Assembly (NCBI GenBank): GCA_050084985.1
Contig: JBITNC010000001.1
Location: 30,318,001 to 30,382,000, forward strand
Origin: Nageia nagi
Taxonomy: Eukaryota > Pinophyta
Reading direction: 5' to 3'
Length of the DNA: 64,000 nucleotides
The notes beneath the pieces were generated by a model. That model had not been told where the DNA came from. It did not search any database and saw only the letters and a list, made by a program, of their open reading frames with translations. Both the position numbers and the translations under genes were made by a program. Of this stretch, positions 47,106-59,735 are shown piece by piece. The first letter of the stretch is position 1; each line of letters opens with the position of its first letter.

Positions 47106-48650
47106 CAAAATAAGGTGGAAGTGTTAATTAATATAAACATGTTAAATTTGAGAATCAAAATCAACCATACATGTTGTATTTGTTAAATTATTAATCAATC
47201 ATACATGTTGAATTTATTCAAATTAATCAACCATACATGTTGAATTAATCAAAAGTAATCAACAAGTCATGCTTAAATTATTAACCAATTTTACATAAGT
47301 AAAAGGTTTCAATCAAATCAAATAATATACATCCAACATTTTATCATAACCAAGTAATATAGTTGTAGAGAGGTTAAAGTTGAAGCTTATTTTCTTATTT
47401 AAAATTAGATCTTCACCTAGATGCTCACATATTGGAGCCCAAGTCTTATCAATCCTCAACTAGTTTGACTTAGTTAGTAATATACTCTCACAAAGATGAG
47501 TAATAGTTATTTTCTAAAGTTGTGATGTATATTGGACCAACCAAATTATTATCTTAATTGAGTTTTTAATTTTTCTTCATAATTATCAATATAATACCTG
47601 AATGGATGTATAGACATATGGTATCAATACACACATATTTATCCACCTATATGGAGTTATGTCTAGATAAACAGAGGATTTAAGGGCAATTAAGAAGTAC
47701 AAACTTTTCACCATTTGTATCAATAGACTAAAAGGCTCCAATCTATTTTGTCCTCACCTCATGGCTGCCCAAGCAAGTCATGTTGCATAATAAAATATGC
47801 ATATGTATTCATTTTAGGATGTGCATTTTCACTATTTATGATTTTTGTAAAAATATAAAATAAAGGTGCATAAAGTAAAGTGCTTAAAATGATACATCAT
47901 ATAAACTTGAAATCTAAGATTCCACTTGATATATCATCCAAAAAAATCTAAGAGAGTCTAATTAGTTTCGTGACAACTATAAGAGGACCTCTTTATAAAA
48001 AATAGCATGAGTTCATTATTTTTAAGTAACAATAGAGTCCCCCCTTTTTACTTAAAAAAATGAACTTAGCTAAACAATTTCATGCTAAAATACATACACT
48101 TAGCAAGATTCACCCTTAAACAATTTTTGCTTAAAAGCATTTAGAATTTGCCTTTTTATAACAATATTTTCTCAAAAAAGTACCTCAGAAAATTAATACC
48201 TTGTTTCAAGTACTTGCCCCTTAAATTTTTGAGAAAAATAAAATTTATATCATGCTAAAGTTCCCCCTTGAATTTAATGAGTAAAAAAAAGTCCTTATTC
48301 CTTTATAAAAATAAATTCTCTTTACAAAATATTTCCCCATTAAAAAAATTAAACTTTCCCTTTCAAAAAAATAAATAAATTGATAAGGAATTTTCCTATT
48401 TAAAAAAATAATACACATTAAACTCCCCCTTTGAAATGAATTTACTTCATAAAAAGTTAAAAAATATCATCATTTTTTTAATTCAATTCCATTTTTTTTT
48501 AAAAATAACTCCCACAAAAAATTATTTTAAAAATAACCAATATGTCCTAATAAAATTTAACTATTATCCTCATAATATTTTCGAAATAAATAAACTAGCT
48601 ATTGCAACCTTGTGTAATAGGTACGTCATAGAATAATAATTGTGCTCTCT
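47106..48650 (-). other. Element D leader, proximal part shared with element E
   Basis: Non-coding. On the minus strand it matches 61.6-62.74 kb of element E. Examples are the stretches around 47670-47800 (tgaggtgaggacaaaatag against E 'gaggtgagaacaggtatatt' at 62202) and 47400-47470. The 'ttaagtaaaaa.gggg' words (48030-48060) have counterparts in E near 61605-61622. Confidence 0.5.
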
Positions 48651-51600
48651 AATTTTAAGTGTTATTTTTTTATTAGAAGAGATAACATAATCAAAATATT
48701 TACTTAATATGTATTTAATTAATTAATAAATAAGTTTCCAACAAGTCATTTAAAAATTCAAAAATTAGGTTCCTTGGAAGTTGTCAAGTTGAAATCTTTA
48801 TCTTGGACATCATTTTCTCTTCCTCCAACTTGATCTCTTCATCCTCAATAATTTCCCCCTCTTCCTCTTCATCTATAGAAACCCTTATTGTAGGTCAACA
48901 CAAGAGGTTACTCTTCCACTAGACTTACTAGCTTTCTGGATCCATGGAGTGGCCCAGTGAAAGTGCAACTACTTATCTCTAAAATGCACACAACCATAAG
49001 TAGATTCCAAGATATATTGAAAAAAAGAAACTAGAAAAGAAAATTATTGAGAGAATGAGGTACCTTTGCTAGTAGTATTCTACTCTTCTGTAGGTAATTT
49101 AGCAAGCAGATGGAAAGAGACATGGGAGTTAAGATTAGAAATGGTAAGAGGAAAGTTAAATACTCCATGTAGAAGTGGTGTAATGCAATGATTAATGTGT
49201 TGGTGATGATGGTAAGAGGAGCACCTTATTGGCAAGTGTATTTTTTACTCCTCATTGATTTTACTATCAGTATAGAAGTGGAAGCCATCACATTGTTCTA
49301 CAACTTAATTATTGAGGGAAGCTATGTGGCAATTCATCCAATTTGCACTTGACATGTTCTAAAGTTCCAATGCCCAGAAAGTGATTAATAGTAGTATTAA
49401 TTATAGTTTAAAATTACTAAACCTAGACTGCATGCAAGACTTTTACATTGCTCACTCCCTTGATTAATCCTAATAAACCCAAGATCAAAGTACACATCAG
49501 ATTTATTCTACTCTCTTTATGTTAAAGTACCTCATTACTTGTAAGCCCACTAAAATAATTTATTATTCATTGAGTATTCTCTATTTACTTCAAATATTTC
49601 TCCTTCCATTTTTGTGATTCGTGTGCTTCCTTCTCTAACTCTTTACTCTACAATAGCAGATAATGCCTAAAAAATAACATTGATAATCAATAATAATGTA
49701 TATTCATACAAATATTTAATAATAACACTTTTTTGAAAAATGAAATGATGGAATGATGAAATTTGTTGCATTAATTTACATCACCAATAATCCCTATAAG
49801 AATATTTTTCGCAATTGAAATGAAGAAATCGATTCATATCCTTAGTAACAATGTTCCTTACAATAATCCTAGGGATAAACTTGTTTGCAAAACTTTAGTC
49901 ATCACATAGTTAAAGGTTCTTCACAACCTTAGTAACAATTCTAGTGGAGTCTTTAATAACTTGAACACAATTGCCAAATTTTCTAAGCAATTCTTTATCT
50001 TTAGCTTTCATATCATTCAATATAGGTATTATATTTGGTAATATAATCCACTACCTTCATATTAATTGATAGTTTCTTCAAATTATCATAGATATCATGT
50101 GTTCAATCTATATCCTATAATAAAAGTGTGAATACTCTATCAACTTCAATTTAAATACATCCAAGAGTCTTTTTATTTCCTCTTTTCTTTCATCAATATC
50201 CTTACTCAAAACATCATCCTTGTTGCCCACTTTAGTAGAAATATTTGTAATGAGAACATATGATGGATTATATTTAATCTCCAACAAAAATAATTATTTC
50301 CATGTAATCCCCACTCCTATATTTATAAGTGGTGTACATGTACCAATCAGATGTTGTTGCACATCTAATTTGGTATGGTTATGTAGCAAAAGGTGATCAA
50401 TAATACATGTATAATAATTTGCCAAGGAATAATTATAATAAGAGTCACTATAACACCCATCACTAGTCCTACTCAACTATTTGCAACTAGAATACATAAA
50501 CATGTTATGCTATTTTGCAACCACTCTTTGAGGGATTTCTACACCTTCATCTAGAATTCCCATTATGTCGCATGTTGGAAGGATATGAAAAAGGTTGTAG
50601 GGTTAGGATTTACTCTTAAAAATTGTACCTACATAAAATTTCATGTTATCCATATTTTGTGATTGCTATGCATCGTGAGGCTATAACTATTGCAAGCATG
50701 TCATCAAATAACTTGCATGCATTTTCTATGTTTCATAATTTATGTATACATCTACTAATGTATTCACATTACAACATCTAATCTTATTTTAAAGATCCTT
50801 TAAAGTGGGCTTTGATGGTGCTAGGAAAGGTGGACAAGAGATTCTCCAACAACCTGAGCATAATGCCAACTTTCCATGTTGTTGGTAGAGTATCCATCCT
50901 CAACCCCCACATAATGCTAGAATACACATGGCATAATCAATTGATGCTCCAAATAATTTTCATCATCGTATATATTCTAAAAATGATTTATAATCATCGA
51001 TTCAATATTATGTATTCTCCCTCTTTAAGAAAATGTCTATAATGTAAATAAAACTCTCCCAAGTGAGTAACCGACTATCATTATCAAATATAGCTAATTT
51101 TTATTCCAAAAGAATGCTTACACATATACAAAGGAAGCCTAAACATATACCTTATGTATAGAAAATAAAATATTAGTATACTAAAATTAATTTAACACCT
51201 TATGCACATACAACAAATATGAACAAGTTAAAAATAAAAAGTAAGAGACTAGTAATATAGAATTATATTGTAGAAATCTTATAAAAAAAATTTATTGAAT
51301 ACAAAATATGGAAAATATAATCTAACACATGCAAATGCTTTTGAAGTAAACACATGTATACTTTAGTTTTGTGTGATAAAAGAACAACCATTTCTTTTTA
51401 GCACAAAATTATTGTATCTATAACTCGTAAGAAACTTGTGGGAAAGTAACTAGCAATGACCTAAAGTAAAATATGAATACATCATGGCAAGAAGACCAAG
51501 AGGAGAGATTATGGTATTGAGATTTAAGAAGGTTAATGAGGAAATATGAAATAAGTACAAACCAATATTTTCCCTTACCTCTCATTATTTGAAAATTTGA

Positions 51601-52620
51601 GATCAGTATCCATAGAATTGGTAGGTTCTCTACTCCTACTTTGATCTAGCTAGTGGTTCCATCAAATTTTAGATAGGGAGTTACATCTATAGAAATTTGG
51701 TCATTGTATTTTAGTAAGAACAACTCTATAAGGTAGAGAAAAGGGGGTTGAAGATATATGGCCATACTAAAGCAACTACTTATCTCAAATCTAGAATGTA
51801 ATATTAATCACCTAGGAATATACATCATTTGATCCTCAAATAAATGATATTGATGGGTGGCAATAGTATTTGTAACAGATAAGAAGCAAATGGAAGACCC
51901 ATAATGTTGGTGATTTAGGATTTGGTTTTGGTGGAGGATGCATGGATGTGAGCCCCCTCTTCCACAAATTATGACATGCACTCTCTACATTAGGAGATGC
52001 TAGGAAGAGGCCCCTCCTAAGTGTAATGGAAGTTCCCTCCCTAGGCCATTGACCTTGCTAATCACCCATTAACCCCACCAAGATAAGTATATTTTAATGC
52101 TTCTCCTCCCCTCCCATTTATCCTCTCTCCTCTTTCCCTCTCCCTTGGCAGTCTTGCATGTGGGATCATCATGCAACTTTTGTTCAATGTAAGTGTGCAT
52201 AAATAATTAGTAGTTACCTAATGGATTTTTCAATGGTGCCACTCCATTTAAGCTCATATTGAGTTTATAATATAATAGCTTTAACAAAATTTGTTGCATC
52301 TTATAGTAAAGTTGCCCTAAATATTTTTACCCAAACCATGAAACTTTATAGATGGATGAAATACAGATATTATTTTTGTATCTCATTTTGGCATAGTGTA
52401 TTATGTTAATTAGCTTGATTTCATTTATTAATCAATTTAAATAATAAATACCATACATTCTTTTTATAATATAGAAAGAAAAACTTTACTATATTATAAT
52501 ATATAATTTTATTTCTAATAATTTAAATAAATAATAAAAAATAAAATATTATAAAGCTTTTTAATCATGTTTACAAAATTTTATATATGATTTAGATGTC
52601 AACAAAATTGTGAACAAAAT

Positions 52621-52644
52621 TTTTGTGTGTGTGTGTGTGTGTGG
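52621..52644. repeat. Short (GT)n microsatellite
   Basis: About 24 bases of TG followed by tgtggggagc. Confidence 0.8.
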
Positions 52645-54689
52645 GGAGCATAAAACTCAAGCATCAATGCTTCATTATAAATGGTAACTTAGAATCATTC
52701 ATATTTTTTTGAGGATAGAGAGTACTGCTAATATATAAATAACATTTTTTTGGTTAATTCAAGGTGTTATAGGCTATTCTAGATTCAAAGGTATAATATA
52801 GCACCTCAACTAGATAAGGAACATGTGTAGAAAATGAATTATATTTTAATCTTATATTGAGTTTCTCCTTAGACAATAATTAATCATCTACATACATGTC
52901 ATTTTTATCAAATATGGTAATATAGATTTTAAAAAAAATCTAAAATCCCTTGTATGTTTAGTATTTATGTGCAATTATATTGTAATATGTATATTTAAAA
53001 ATATTTATATTTAGTTTGAGATAGTTAATATAAAAATTACAGTGAACTAACTATATCAATTTTTTTTTATAAAAATTTAATAATACATTATCATATTAAT
53101 AATATAATATTTCTATATTATAACATTTGATAATTGATTACAAATAGTATTTTTATTTTTCTTTATGCATATCTCACTAATCATATCATGGGAAAATGAT
53201 GACAACTAAGAAATCTCATATAATTAACATAGTTACTACCTCCTCAAATTGATATTCTTATCAAAGACTTGATATTTATTTCATATATCTCACATAATAA
53301 CAAGGTTGTCATTCTTTAATTGCTAATATCCCTCTTTACAATGCTATTCAAGGGTGTAAATGAATAATGAATGATCTATTATAATATGGAAAGATTTGAA
53401 TATATTTAATAAATTAATTGTAGTCATCCTATTTTTATATGGTCATTTTAATCATCTTTTTTATTATACTATTATATTGTAATATTTATTTTTAATAATA
53501 ATCTATCTTCTATACTAGATAGGTAACATTATTGTCATACATTATATTTTTATATCTTAATTATACTTCAAAATATATTACAAACCATATTAGTAAATAT
53601 AGATATGGAGTTTAAACTTATTAAATATAAAAATTTATTATCAAGAGAACCAATTTATAAAAGGCAATTTTTTCACTTTGTTCATACATTATGAAAATAA
53701 ATATCTTTTGAGAACTTCATCTCTTTCTATCAACATGAGTTAAATTATGTGTTATGAATGTCATGGATAAGTAAAACTAAAATATTTGAATGTCTTCTTG
53801 AAAAATTTTCTTTATTAAGAATTGTATTAAGAGATTATATGAATTCTAAAATTCATTAGTTTATATTCATGTCTTATTGTACATATTTTTGTAGGTTATT
53901 CTATTTTAATTACAAAATAATCATCAAAGCATTCTAAAAAGTATTAATAATTATATAGATTAAAAAATCAAATCTTTTATAATAAAAAATATCAATTAGA
54001 AATTTCAATTACCTAGATAATTATAATAACTTAACATAGTACTTTATAATTATATTGGAATGCATGTTTTAGTTTTATTGTTAGTTTGATAAAGTTAGTA
54101 TGAATTTCATACATTTTTCTTTCCCATATCAATTATACTTGAAGAAATGTGATGTTACAGTAATCCTCTAAATTTTGTAACTCATAATGATTGAGGGAGC
54201 AATCCATCATATTTTACTGGTATACAAAGATGATGCAACATATTTATGGTTTTTAATACATTTCAATAGTTATAATATAATTTCTATTCACTATGATGTT
54301 ATGTGGATTTTTCTTATGCATTATTAAGAGGATATATCGTATGTGGATACTTTATTTTATTATTATATTTTCTACTAATATGATTACAAATTACTAGAGT
54401 AAAATAACATGCAAATACCATATTATCAAAGTGAATACATGAAAATTTCATATTCTAATGTAATAGTTGAAATTCATAATATTATAATAAGCTTTCATTT
54501 CATAAAAAATTAACTATGCATTTGTTTACTATAAATTTTATGTATAATTTAAAAAATAAATACTTATCTGTAACTCTAAAAACCAATGAATATAAATTAT
54601 TTATCAATTATTCAAGATCATATAAATTCTTTTTATGTATAATCTTAATAATTTACAAGATAATAAAATAAATAATAATAATTTAAAAA

Positions 54690-54707
54690 ACTATAATAAT
54701 AATAATG

Positions 54708-54745
<38 letters not shown>
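54690..54745. repeat. (AAT)n microsatellite
   Basis: About 56 bases of aat trinucleotides with one gat interruption near 54708. It is preceded by a shorter interrupted run from 54661. Confidence 0.9.
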
Positions 54746-54746
<1 letters not shown>

Positions 54747-55560
54747 TAAGTATAATAATACAAAGTTAATTGTTAAAAATTATCTTGATTTGTAGAGACA
54801 TTTTGAAAAAAAAAAAAAGTATATCGTTATGTACATATCAATAATTTTTTACTTGCAAAAGTATCAAAGAATAACGATTGTTGTTAAGTTATAAGTTAAT
54901 AGATATAATAGTAAAATATCAATATGTAGTATTAGTAAAAATAATTTATCAGACATAATAATTCTAAATTGACCGAAATGATTATGCAAATAAATATTTA
55001 TTGTAAATATAATCTTCTTGTAATTATAAGACAATAATTATGTGTTTGTAGCAATTGAAATCTAATAAAATATTTTTTATATTCTTCACAAGAAAACATT
55101 ACATTCAATCAAATAAAAGTTAAGATAAATAATAAGATAAATGCTGAACTACACTGTTTTAGATATATCATTACAAAACAAAATAACCTCCATATAAGAA
55201 ATATTAAAATTCTAATGGAAAATTTTTATATTCAATCAAATAAAAAATATTATATATAATAATTAGAAATGAATTTAAATAATAATATACTAAGGAAAGT
55301 ATTCAATAAAAATAAGTTCATATCTTTTTCAAAGTATGATATTGAACTATCATTTTTTAAAAGATCATATTTATAATTAATAAAACATGTTATTATGGTA
55401 AATTTATTTTTGATATTATTTAATTCATTAAATATTTGTTTTAATTTTTTATATTAGATAAGATGTCTTATTTATCAATTAAAAGATATAGTATAATGAT
55501 AGGCAACATTAGTGGCCATGTGAACAAAAAAAAAAGCTAAAAAATTAAAAAATTAAATCC

Positions 55561-56035
55561 AAAGGCTAAAAACTATTTAATGGTTGATCTGCTCTCTAGC
55601 AAATTTTGAGTCATCGATGTGAAAATTAACTTCCATAACTCAAAGGAAGATGAGGTTCCAAAGCTCAAAGGAGGATGCCTACGACATAAAAATAAGCTTC
55701 CAAAGCTCAATTATCTATTTTTTAAAAAGTATAGCTTCCACTTTGTTAAGATACCTCCCCCTTTAAAAAAAATCAAATATATATAGCTCCAAAAATATAA
55801 TAGGAAGGGATGGGTTGGTTAGTGTGGGGTTTGAAGTAGGGGGCACGTCCATCATGGGGGTAAGTGGTGGGGGGAAGGCAGTTTGGGGGTAGTCGACAGC
55901 TGGTAGTGCAACGATTTCTACCATCATGCAGAGGTATTGGGATGGCATGAGAGGGGCACGCAGTACCGCAGCAAGGGCGATGCAATGTGAACGGGTCGAT
56001 TGGAACAACCACATGTCTCTTTTCTTTTATTACTA
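55561..56035 (-). other. GC- and CpG-rich patch of unknown origin
   Basis: Between two very AT-rich tracts, 55800-56035 is G-rich on the plus strand and keeps more than ten CpGs. On the minus strand two overlapping frames stay open for about 80 codons, one starting at 56014 (MWLFQSTRSHCIALAAV) and one at 56012. Both are Pro-rich at the end. Two long overlapping frames are expected where stop codons are rare through base composition, so I do not call a gene. Just before it, 'ccaaagctcaaaggaggatgcc' at 55660-55682 is an imperfect repeat of 55636-55658. It may be a captured fragment of host gene or a young insertion. Confidence 0.35.
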
Positions 56036-56732
56036 TTTTTATTAAAAGAAAAAATAGTTTCTTATTTTTTTATTTATAATTATTTAAAAGTCCTTTCTCT
56101 TTTTTATTTGAAAAAAACTTAACTATTCTTTAAAGGATGCACATAAATATTTTGTTTTAAATGTAATCAAATGTATATATTTTTATTAGAAAAAAAAAAT
56201 TATAAAGTAACTTCTTACATTTTTTATTAAATAACATATTGCCGTATGATTTTAGAAAATAGTAGGCTTCAACATATTATAAAAATATAATATATAATAA
56301 TAATATTTTTGAGAAATAAATTTTTATTGTAAAGATAACATATTTGTAAAGTTGTGACACTCATTTTTTTTTTATGTTTCTACACTAAACTTTAGTGTAA
56401 AAAATTGTATTTTTTTTAATATTCAAAAATTTACAAATTTAAATTAAAAATAAACTTCATGATAACAATTATTACTATATTTTAAGCAAATTTACTTAAA
56501 ATAATTACAACTTTCAATATAATGTAAGTAAAAAAATTGCATAGCAATAACATGTAAGCAATTGTTTCAAAAATAATAAACTAACATATAGTAAAAATAT
56601 GTTAGTATCATTGAAAATAATCCCAAAAAAATGAAAGAGAGTTGTTAAACCTTAAAGTTAATTTTATCTCACCAATGAAGTAGGAGAAATAAGTAGGAAT
56701 GACCTCCAAGATGTTGAAGAGCAACCTTCAAG
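56036..56732 (-). other. Element D leader, LTR-proximal part
   Basis: AT-rich non-coding sequence. On the minus strand the words 'actaacatattt..actatatgttagt' (56600-56575) correspond to 'actaacatattacttgctatgtgttagt' in E (59871-59898), so this is the true start of the D interior. Confidence 0.5.
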
Positions 56733-56748
56733 GATGGCTCTAGATGCC
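56733..56748 (-). other. Element D primer-binding-site remnant
   Basis: Minus-strand reading ggcatctagagccat sits two to three bases after the 5' LTR. It resembles the initiator-Met tRNA primer site tggtatcagagcc of Copia elements with one base shift. Element E has a better copy, cggtatcagagctc. Confidence 0.5.
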
Positions 56749-56750
56749 CT

Positions 56751-57289
56751 TGAAATAACTAAGCCTAAATAAATCAAACCAAGATCTCATGAAATATGTC
56801 TAAAATATCATCATAATAACATAAACACAATAGTCAATCTCACAAAGTTAACACCAATATAAAGTGGTTCCTTCAATTAAAGGGTATATCCCCTAATCTA
56901 AGATCTTATTATCAAGAACACTCTCTTACAAGGCCTTTTTCTACTTCTCTCAATAATTCTAGAGCATAGCTTTTCTACAAATTTAAGTGAGCAATCTCAA
57001 GGAAAGAGCCCTCTATTTAGTGGTCAAAATCCTCCCTTGGATCACTCTACATTCTACAATGTCATAACATACATCACCTTTTTGCCTTAGGGGCTTGCTC
57101 ATGAGATGGAGTATAGGATAAGTTATATTATTTTATTCATAAATACTTAAAAGGTATCTAGGGATACTTTTAAGTATTAGTGAATTTACATTATCATATT
57201 TACTAAATACTTAAGGTATCTAGGATAACTTTAAGTATTAAATGAATTACATAAAGAGACCTTACAATAATGCATTATACTTTCCAATA
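56751..57289 (-). repeat. Element D, 5' LTR
   Basis: Minus-strand reading starts tattggaaagtataatgc (canonical TGTTGG with one change) and ends agttatttca. Collinear with 41875-42432, for example 'acataaagagaccttacaat' near both outer ends. Confidence 0.85.
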
Positions 57290-57294
57290 AGGTC

Positions 57295-57657
57295 AACATC
57301 CTTCGACATACAAATTGACTCTCCAACTCCTTAAATGATTTGTAATGATTAAAACTAATTCAACTTCCTTCTTCAAAAATTCTGAAGACATTGGTGATAT
57401 CCATTCCATAGATCTATGCCACCAAATTATAATAAAATATATTAGATATTGATCATGAATATGCTTGATATCCATATTCACTCTAAGTTATCCGATCTTT
57501 AAAGTAGAACCTTTCTAATCATAACCCCCTAATGAGGAGTCTTTTTATTCTCAAAAACTTACTTTAGAATATGAAGTAATAATCCCCCACCTTGGTTTTA
57601 TCATGCCATTTATGTCTAGTGATTATCTATTATTTTAACCAAACTAACAAATATTCT
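57295..57657. other. Short host or unclassified interval
   Basis: Lies between the D target duplication and the LTR of C. No frame or motif that I recognise. Confidence 0.4.
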
Positions 57658-58482
57658 TGTTGTAGCTATGTATATCTATTTTGGTACACCTAGGATTACC
57701 TCTAAATGAACTAAATATATATATTTAATATACATTTAATTGTATGAAAAATCAAAGCCAATTAACTCCAAAAAATATAGTTGAATAAGAAAATTCAATA
57801 GATTAGTATCAGCATAATGAAATTACATTAATATCAATATGTAAAATGAAATGACACATACTAAAGAGAAAGGAATCAAGTGAAAGATAAATACTTATGT
57901 ATCTTTACCTATTTTGATGGTTGAAGATATGAAGAGAAAACTTGAAGAATGGTGAACTTGTTGTATGAACCCCAAGACCCAATGTAGAAGAAACACCAAT
58001 ATGTACACTAGTCTTAGAGAGCTCATCATAGGCATGGACCTCAATGTGGGCACTAACGATCTTGAAGAATGAAGTTTACCAGTAAGAGTTGATGAAAGTA
58101 AAGATAACAATAAGTTGAATCGAGCATATGATCATAGAAATAGATGATAGATATTCACTCAAGTGATAATAAAATTTTAATCTCAATAGGTGGTATTTAG
58201 AAATATTCAAGTGCATAGTACCAACTATCGAGATGTAATCTTGACATGCTTTCCCCAAGTTAGGGATATTTACATTTATATCAAGCATAATTCACTATTT
58301 GACCCCTTATATGAAGTAGTAGCCAACTTGGTATACATAACATAAAACATAATAACACAACCTAAGAAATATATGATAATAAGGTAAAATATGATTAAAA
58401 TATGACTAAATGTGATTAAGATATATATGTAAGTTGCACGTAAGTGGAATAATGTTAAGGGGACCACTTTTAGGTATTAACA
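57658..58482 (-). repeat. LTR of element C (same family as element A)
   Basis: Minus-strand reading starts TGTTAATACCTAAAAGTGG at 58482 and ends ctacaaca at 57658. It matches both LTRs of element A along its length but in opposite orientation. The upstream DNA on the minus strand matches the element A interior, so this is the 3' LTR of a second family member. Confidence 0.75.
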
Positions 58483-59270
58483 AATTCTCTTCTCTGTAGG
58501 TATAATCAAATTGAATCTCTAAATGCAATTATACTTGCAAAAAAAGTAAATATTAAGAGAAGAAAAATTTGATACTTCCCTAATTTAGTTGTTTGGATCA
58601 TCAAGAATTTGATTATCTATATTTCCTCTCTTTGCCTTGGTTATGAGATGTAATGGCTTGCATGTAGTAGAATTATCCAAGAACAAATAATGAATCTAAA
58701 AATAAGAGATAAATACTTCCAAACATATATATTATTGTTAACTCATAAAAGATATAGCAACAGATATTAAGAGAGAATATCATAGCATTTCATCAAATGA
58801 TATAGTAATAATGCAACAAGGATGAAATTAATATACTATACATACATCATCTTGAGAACACTAAATATAAAAATATTCAATATTTAATTCTTTGATGCAT
58901 GCATAAGAAATCATGATAAAGGTGTATCCACACTATCATGGGGTACATGCCCCATTCTTAAATGGAACACATGTAATCATAATTGTATATGTTAACAACT
59001 TCATAAGATACATACTCATTCCTAGATGTAACATATGAATCAAGCGAGAACAATATGGTGATAATTAGTTGAGACCTAACCAACAAAGGTGACTCAAAGA
59101 TGGAGGTTAGTAAAGCCCCAACCAACAAAGGTAACTTAAAGACATGGATGGTTTGAATATTTCTTAGTTATGTTATATGATATGTCAAACATCATGAAGT
59201 ATATACCCTATTCTTAGGTGTGATTAAAGGTTGATTGATTTGAATATTTATTAATCATGCATGATTATAG
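58483..59270 (-). mobile_element. Element C, 3' interior fragment
   Basis: Reverse complement of the element A 3' zone (20200-21053), for example the stretch near 58795-58840 against 20730-20700. It is cut by element E at 59270, so the rest of C would lie to the right of E, beyond the window. No coding sequence is seen. Confidence 0.65.
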
Positions 59271-59719
59271 TTTTGGAATGTATAATGCATTATTGTAAAG
59301 GTTATGTAATAATATTATATGTAAGTTCACTAATACTTAAGTGTATCATTTGATACCTTAAATATTTAAGTGAATATGATAATGTAACTTATCTTACACT
59401 CCATTTCATGAGCATGCACCTTGGGTAAAAGGATATGCATGTCATGCTTTTGTACATTGGATAAAAGGGTGATCCAAAAAGAGATTTTGGCCTATATATA
59501 TGCTATAGAATAGTGTTTAGGAGAAAATTTAAGAGATTGTAAGAGTTCATATTAGTGAATGAAGTGAGATCTAATTATGGATTTACTCCTAGTTGGAGGA
59601 ACCACTTACATCTTATGTTATCATTATAAGATTACTTTGTGATTTTGTTAGATATGTATTATGAACTTTTATGTGATCTTGGGAGTTTAGAGTTTTCATG
59701 TTATAGTTCAATTCTCTCA
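59271..59719 (+). repeat. Element E, 5' LTR
   Basis: Starts ttttggaatgtataatgc (TGTTGG altered) and ends attctctca. It is 449 bp, about 100 bp shorter than the D LTRs. A TATA-like 'ggcctatatatatgctatag' at 59487-59508 is the likely promoter. Confidence 0.8.
59487..59508 (+). promoter_or_regulatory. TATA-like promoter in the E LTR
   Basis: The sequence cctatatatatgc stands about 210 bases before the LTR end. The D LTRs have 'cctctatttat' at the corresponding place. Function is inferred from position only. Confidence 0.4.
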
Positions 59720-59721
59720 TA

Positions 59722-59735
59722 CGGTATCAGAGCTC
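59722..59735 (+). other. Element E primer-binding site
   Basis: cggtatcagagctc, two bases after the LTR, matches the initiator-Met tRNA 3' end complement (tggtatcagagc) with one change. Confidence 0.75.

Larger units (their letters stand above)
48651..55560. other. Extra DNA within the D leader, AT-rich
   Basis: About 7 kb with no counterpart that I can see in the shorter leader of E. It is mostly very AT-rich (52.4-55.5 kb especially). Positions 48780-49000 and 51940-52170 are less so and may be older host or transposon pieces. At 50160-49880 on the minus strand a Lys/Leu/Ile-rich reading (KRKEEIKRLLDVFKLKLIEY, later LLRKFGNCVQVIKD) looks like decayed coding sequence but matches no family I know. 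It is probably a nested insertion, but its ends were not found. Confidence 0.35.
41875..57289 (-). mobile_element. Element D: 15.4-kb Ty1/Copia retrotransposon with oversized leader
   Basis: Minus-strand element with 5' LTR 57289-56751 and 3' LTR 42432-41875. It is flanked by a perfect 5-bp duplication, aggtc at 41870-41874 and 57290-57294. In the element's direction it has a primer-binding-site remnant (56748-56733), a leader (56.7-47.1 kb), gag (47.1-46.1), protease/pre-integrase and integrase (45.9-45.0), RT (44.5-43.9), RNase H (43.9-43.5), a 64-bp tandem repeat and the 3' LTR. This gag-integrase-RT-RNase H order defines Copia. The leader is about 9.6 kb against 3.0 kb in the related element E, so roughly 6-7 kb of foreign DNA is probably nested at about 48.7-55.8 kb. 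All enzyme domains are broken. Confidence 0.8.

Noticed and set aside
49880-50170. Host gene exon on the minus strand
   Set aside because: A coiled-coil-like reading exists but with frequent stops and no recognisable family, so it is mentioned only as part of the D leader insertion.
55763-56014. Two overlapping minus-strand ORFs of about 80 codons
   Set aside because: Both are open because of GC-rich composition. Neither matches a family, so no CDS is called.
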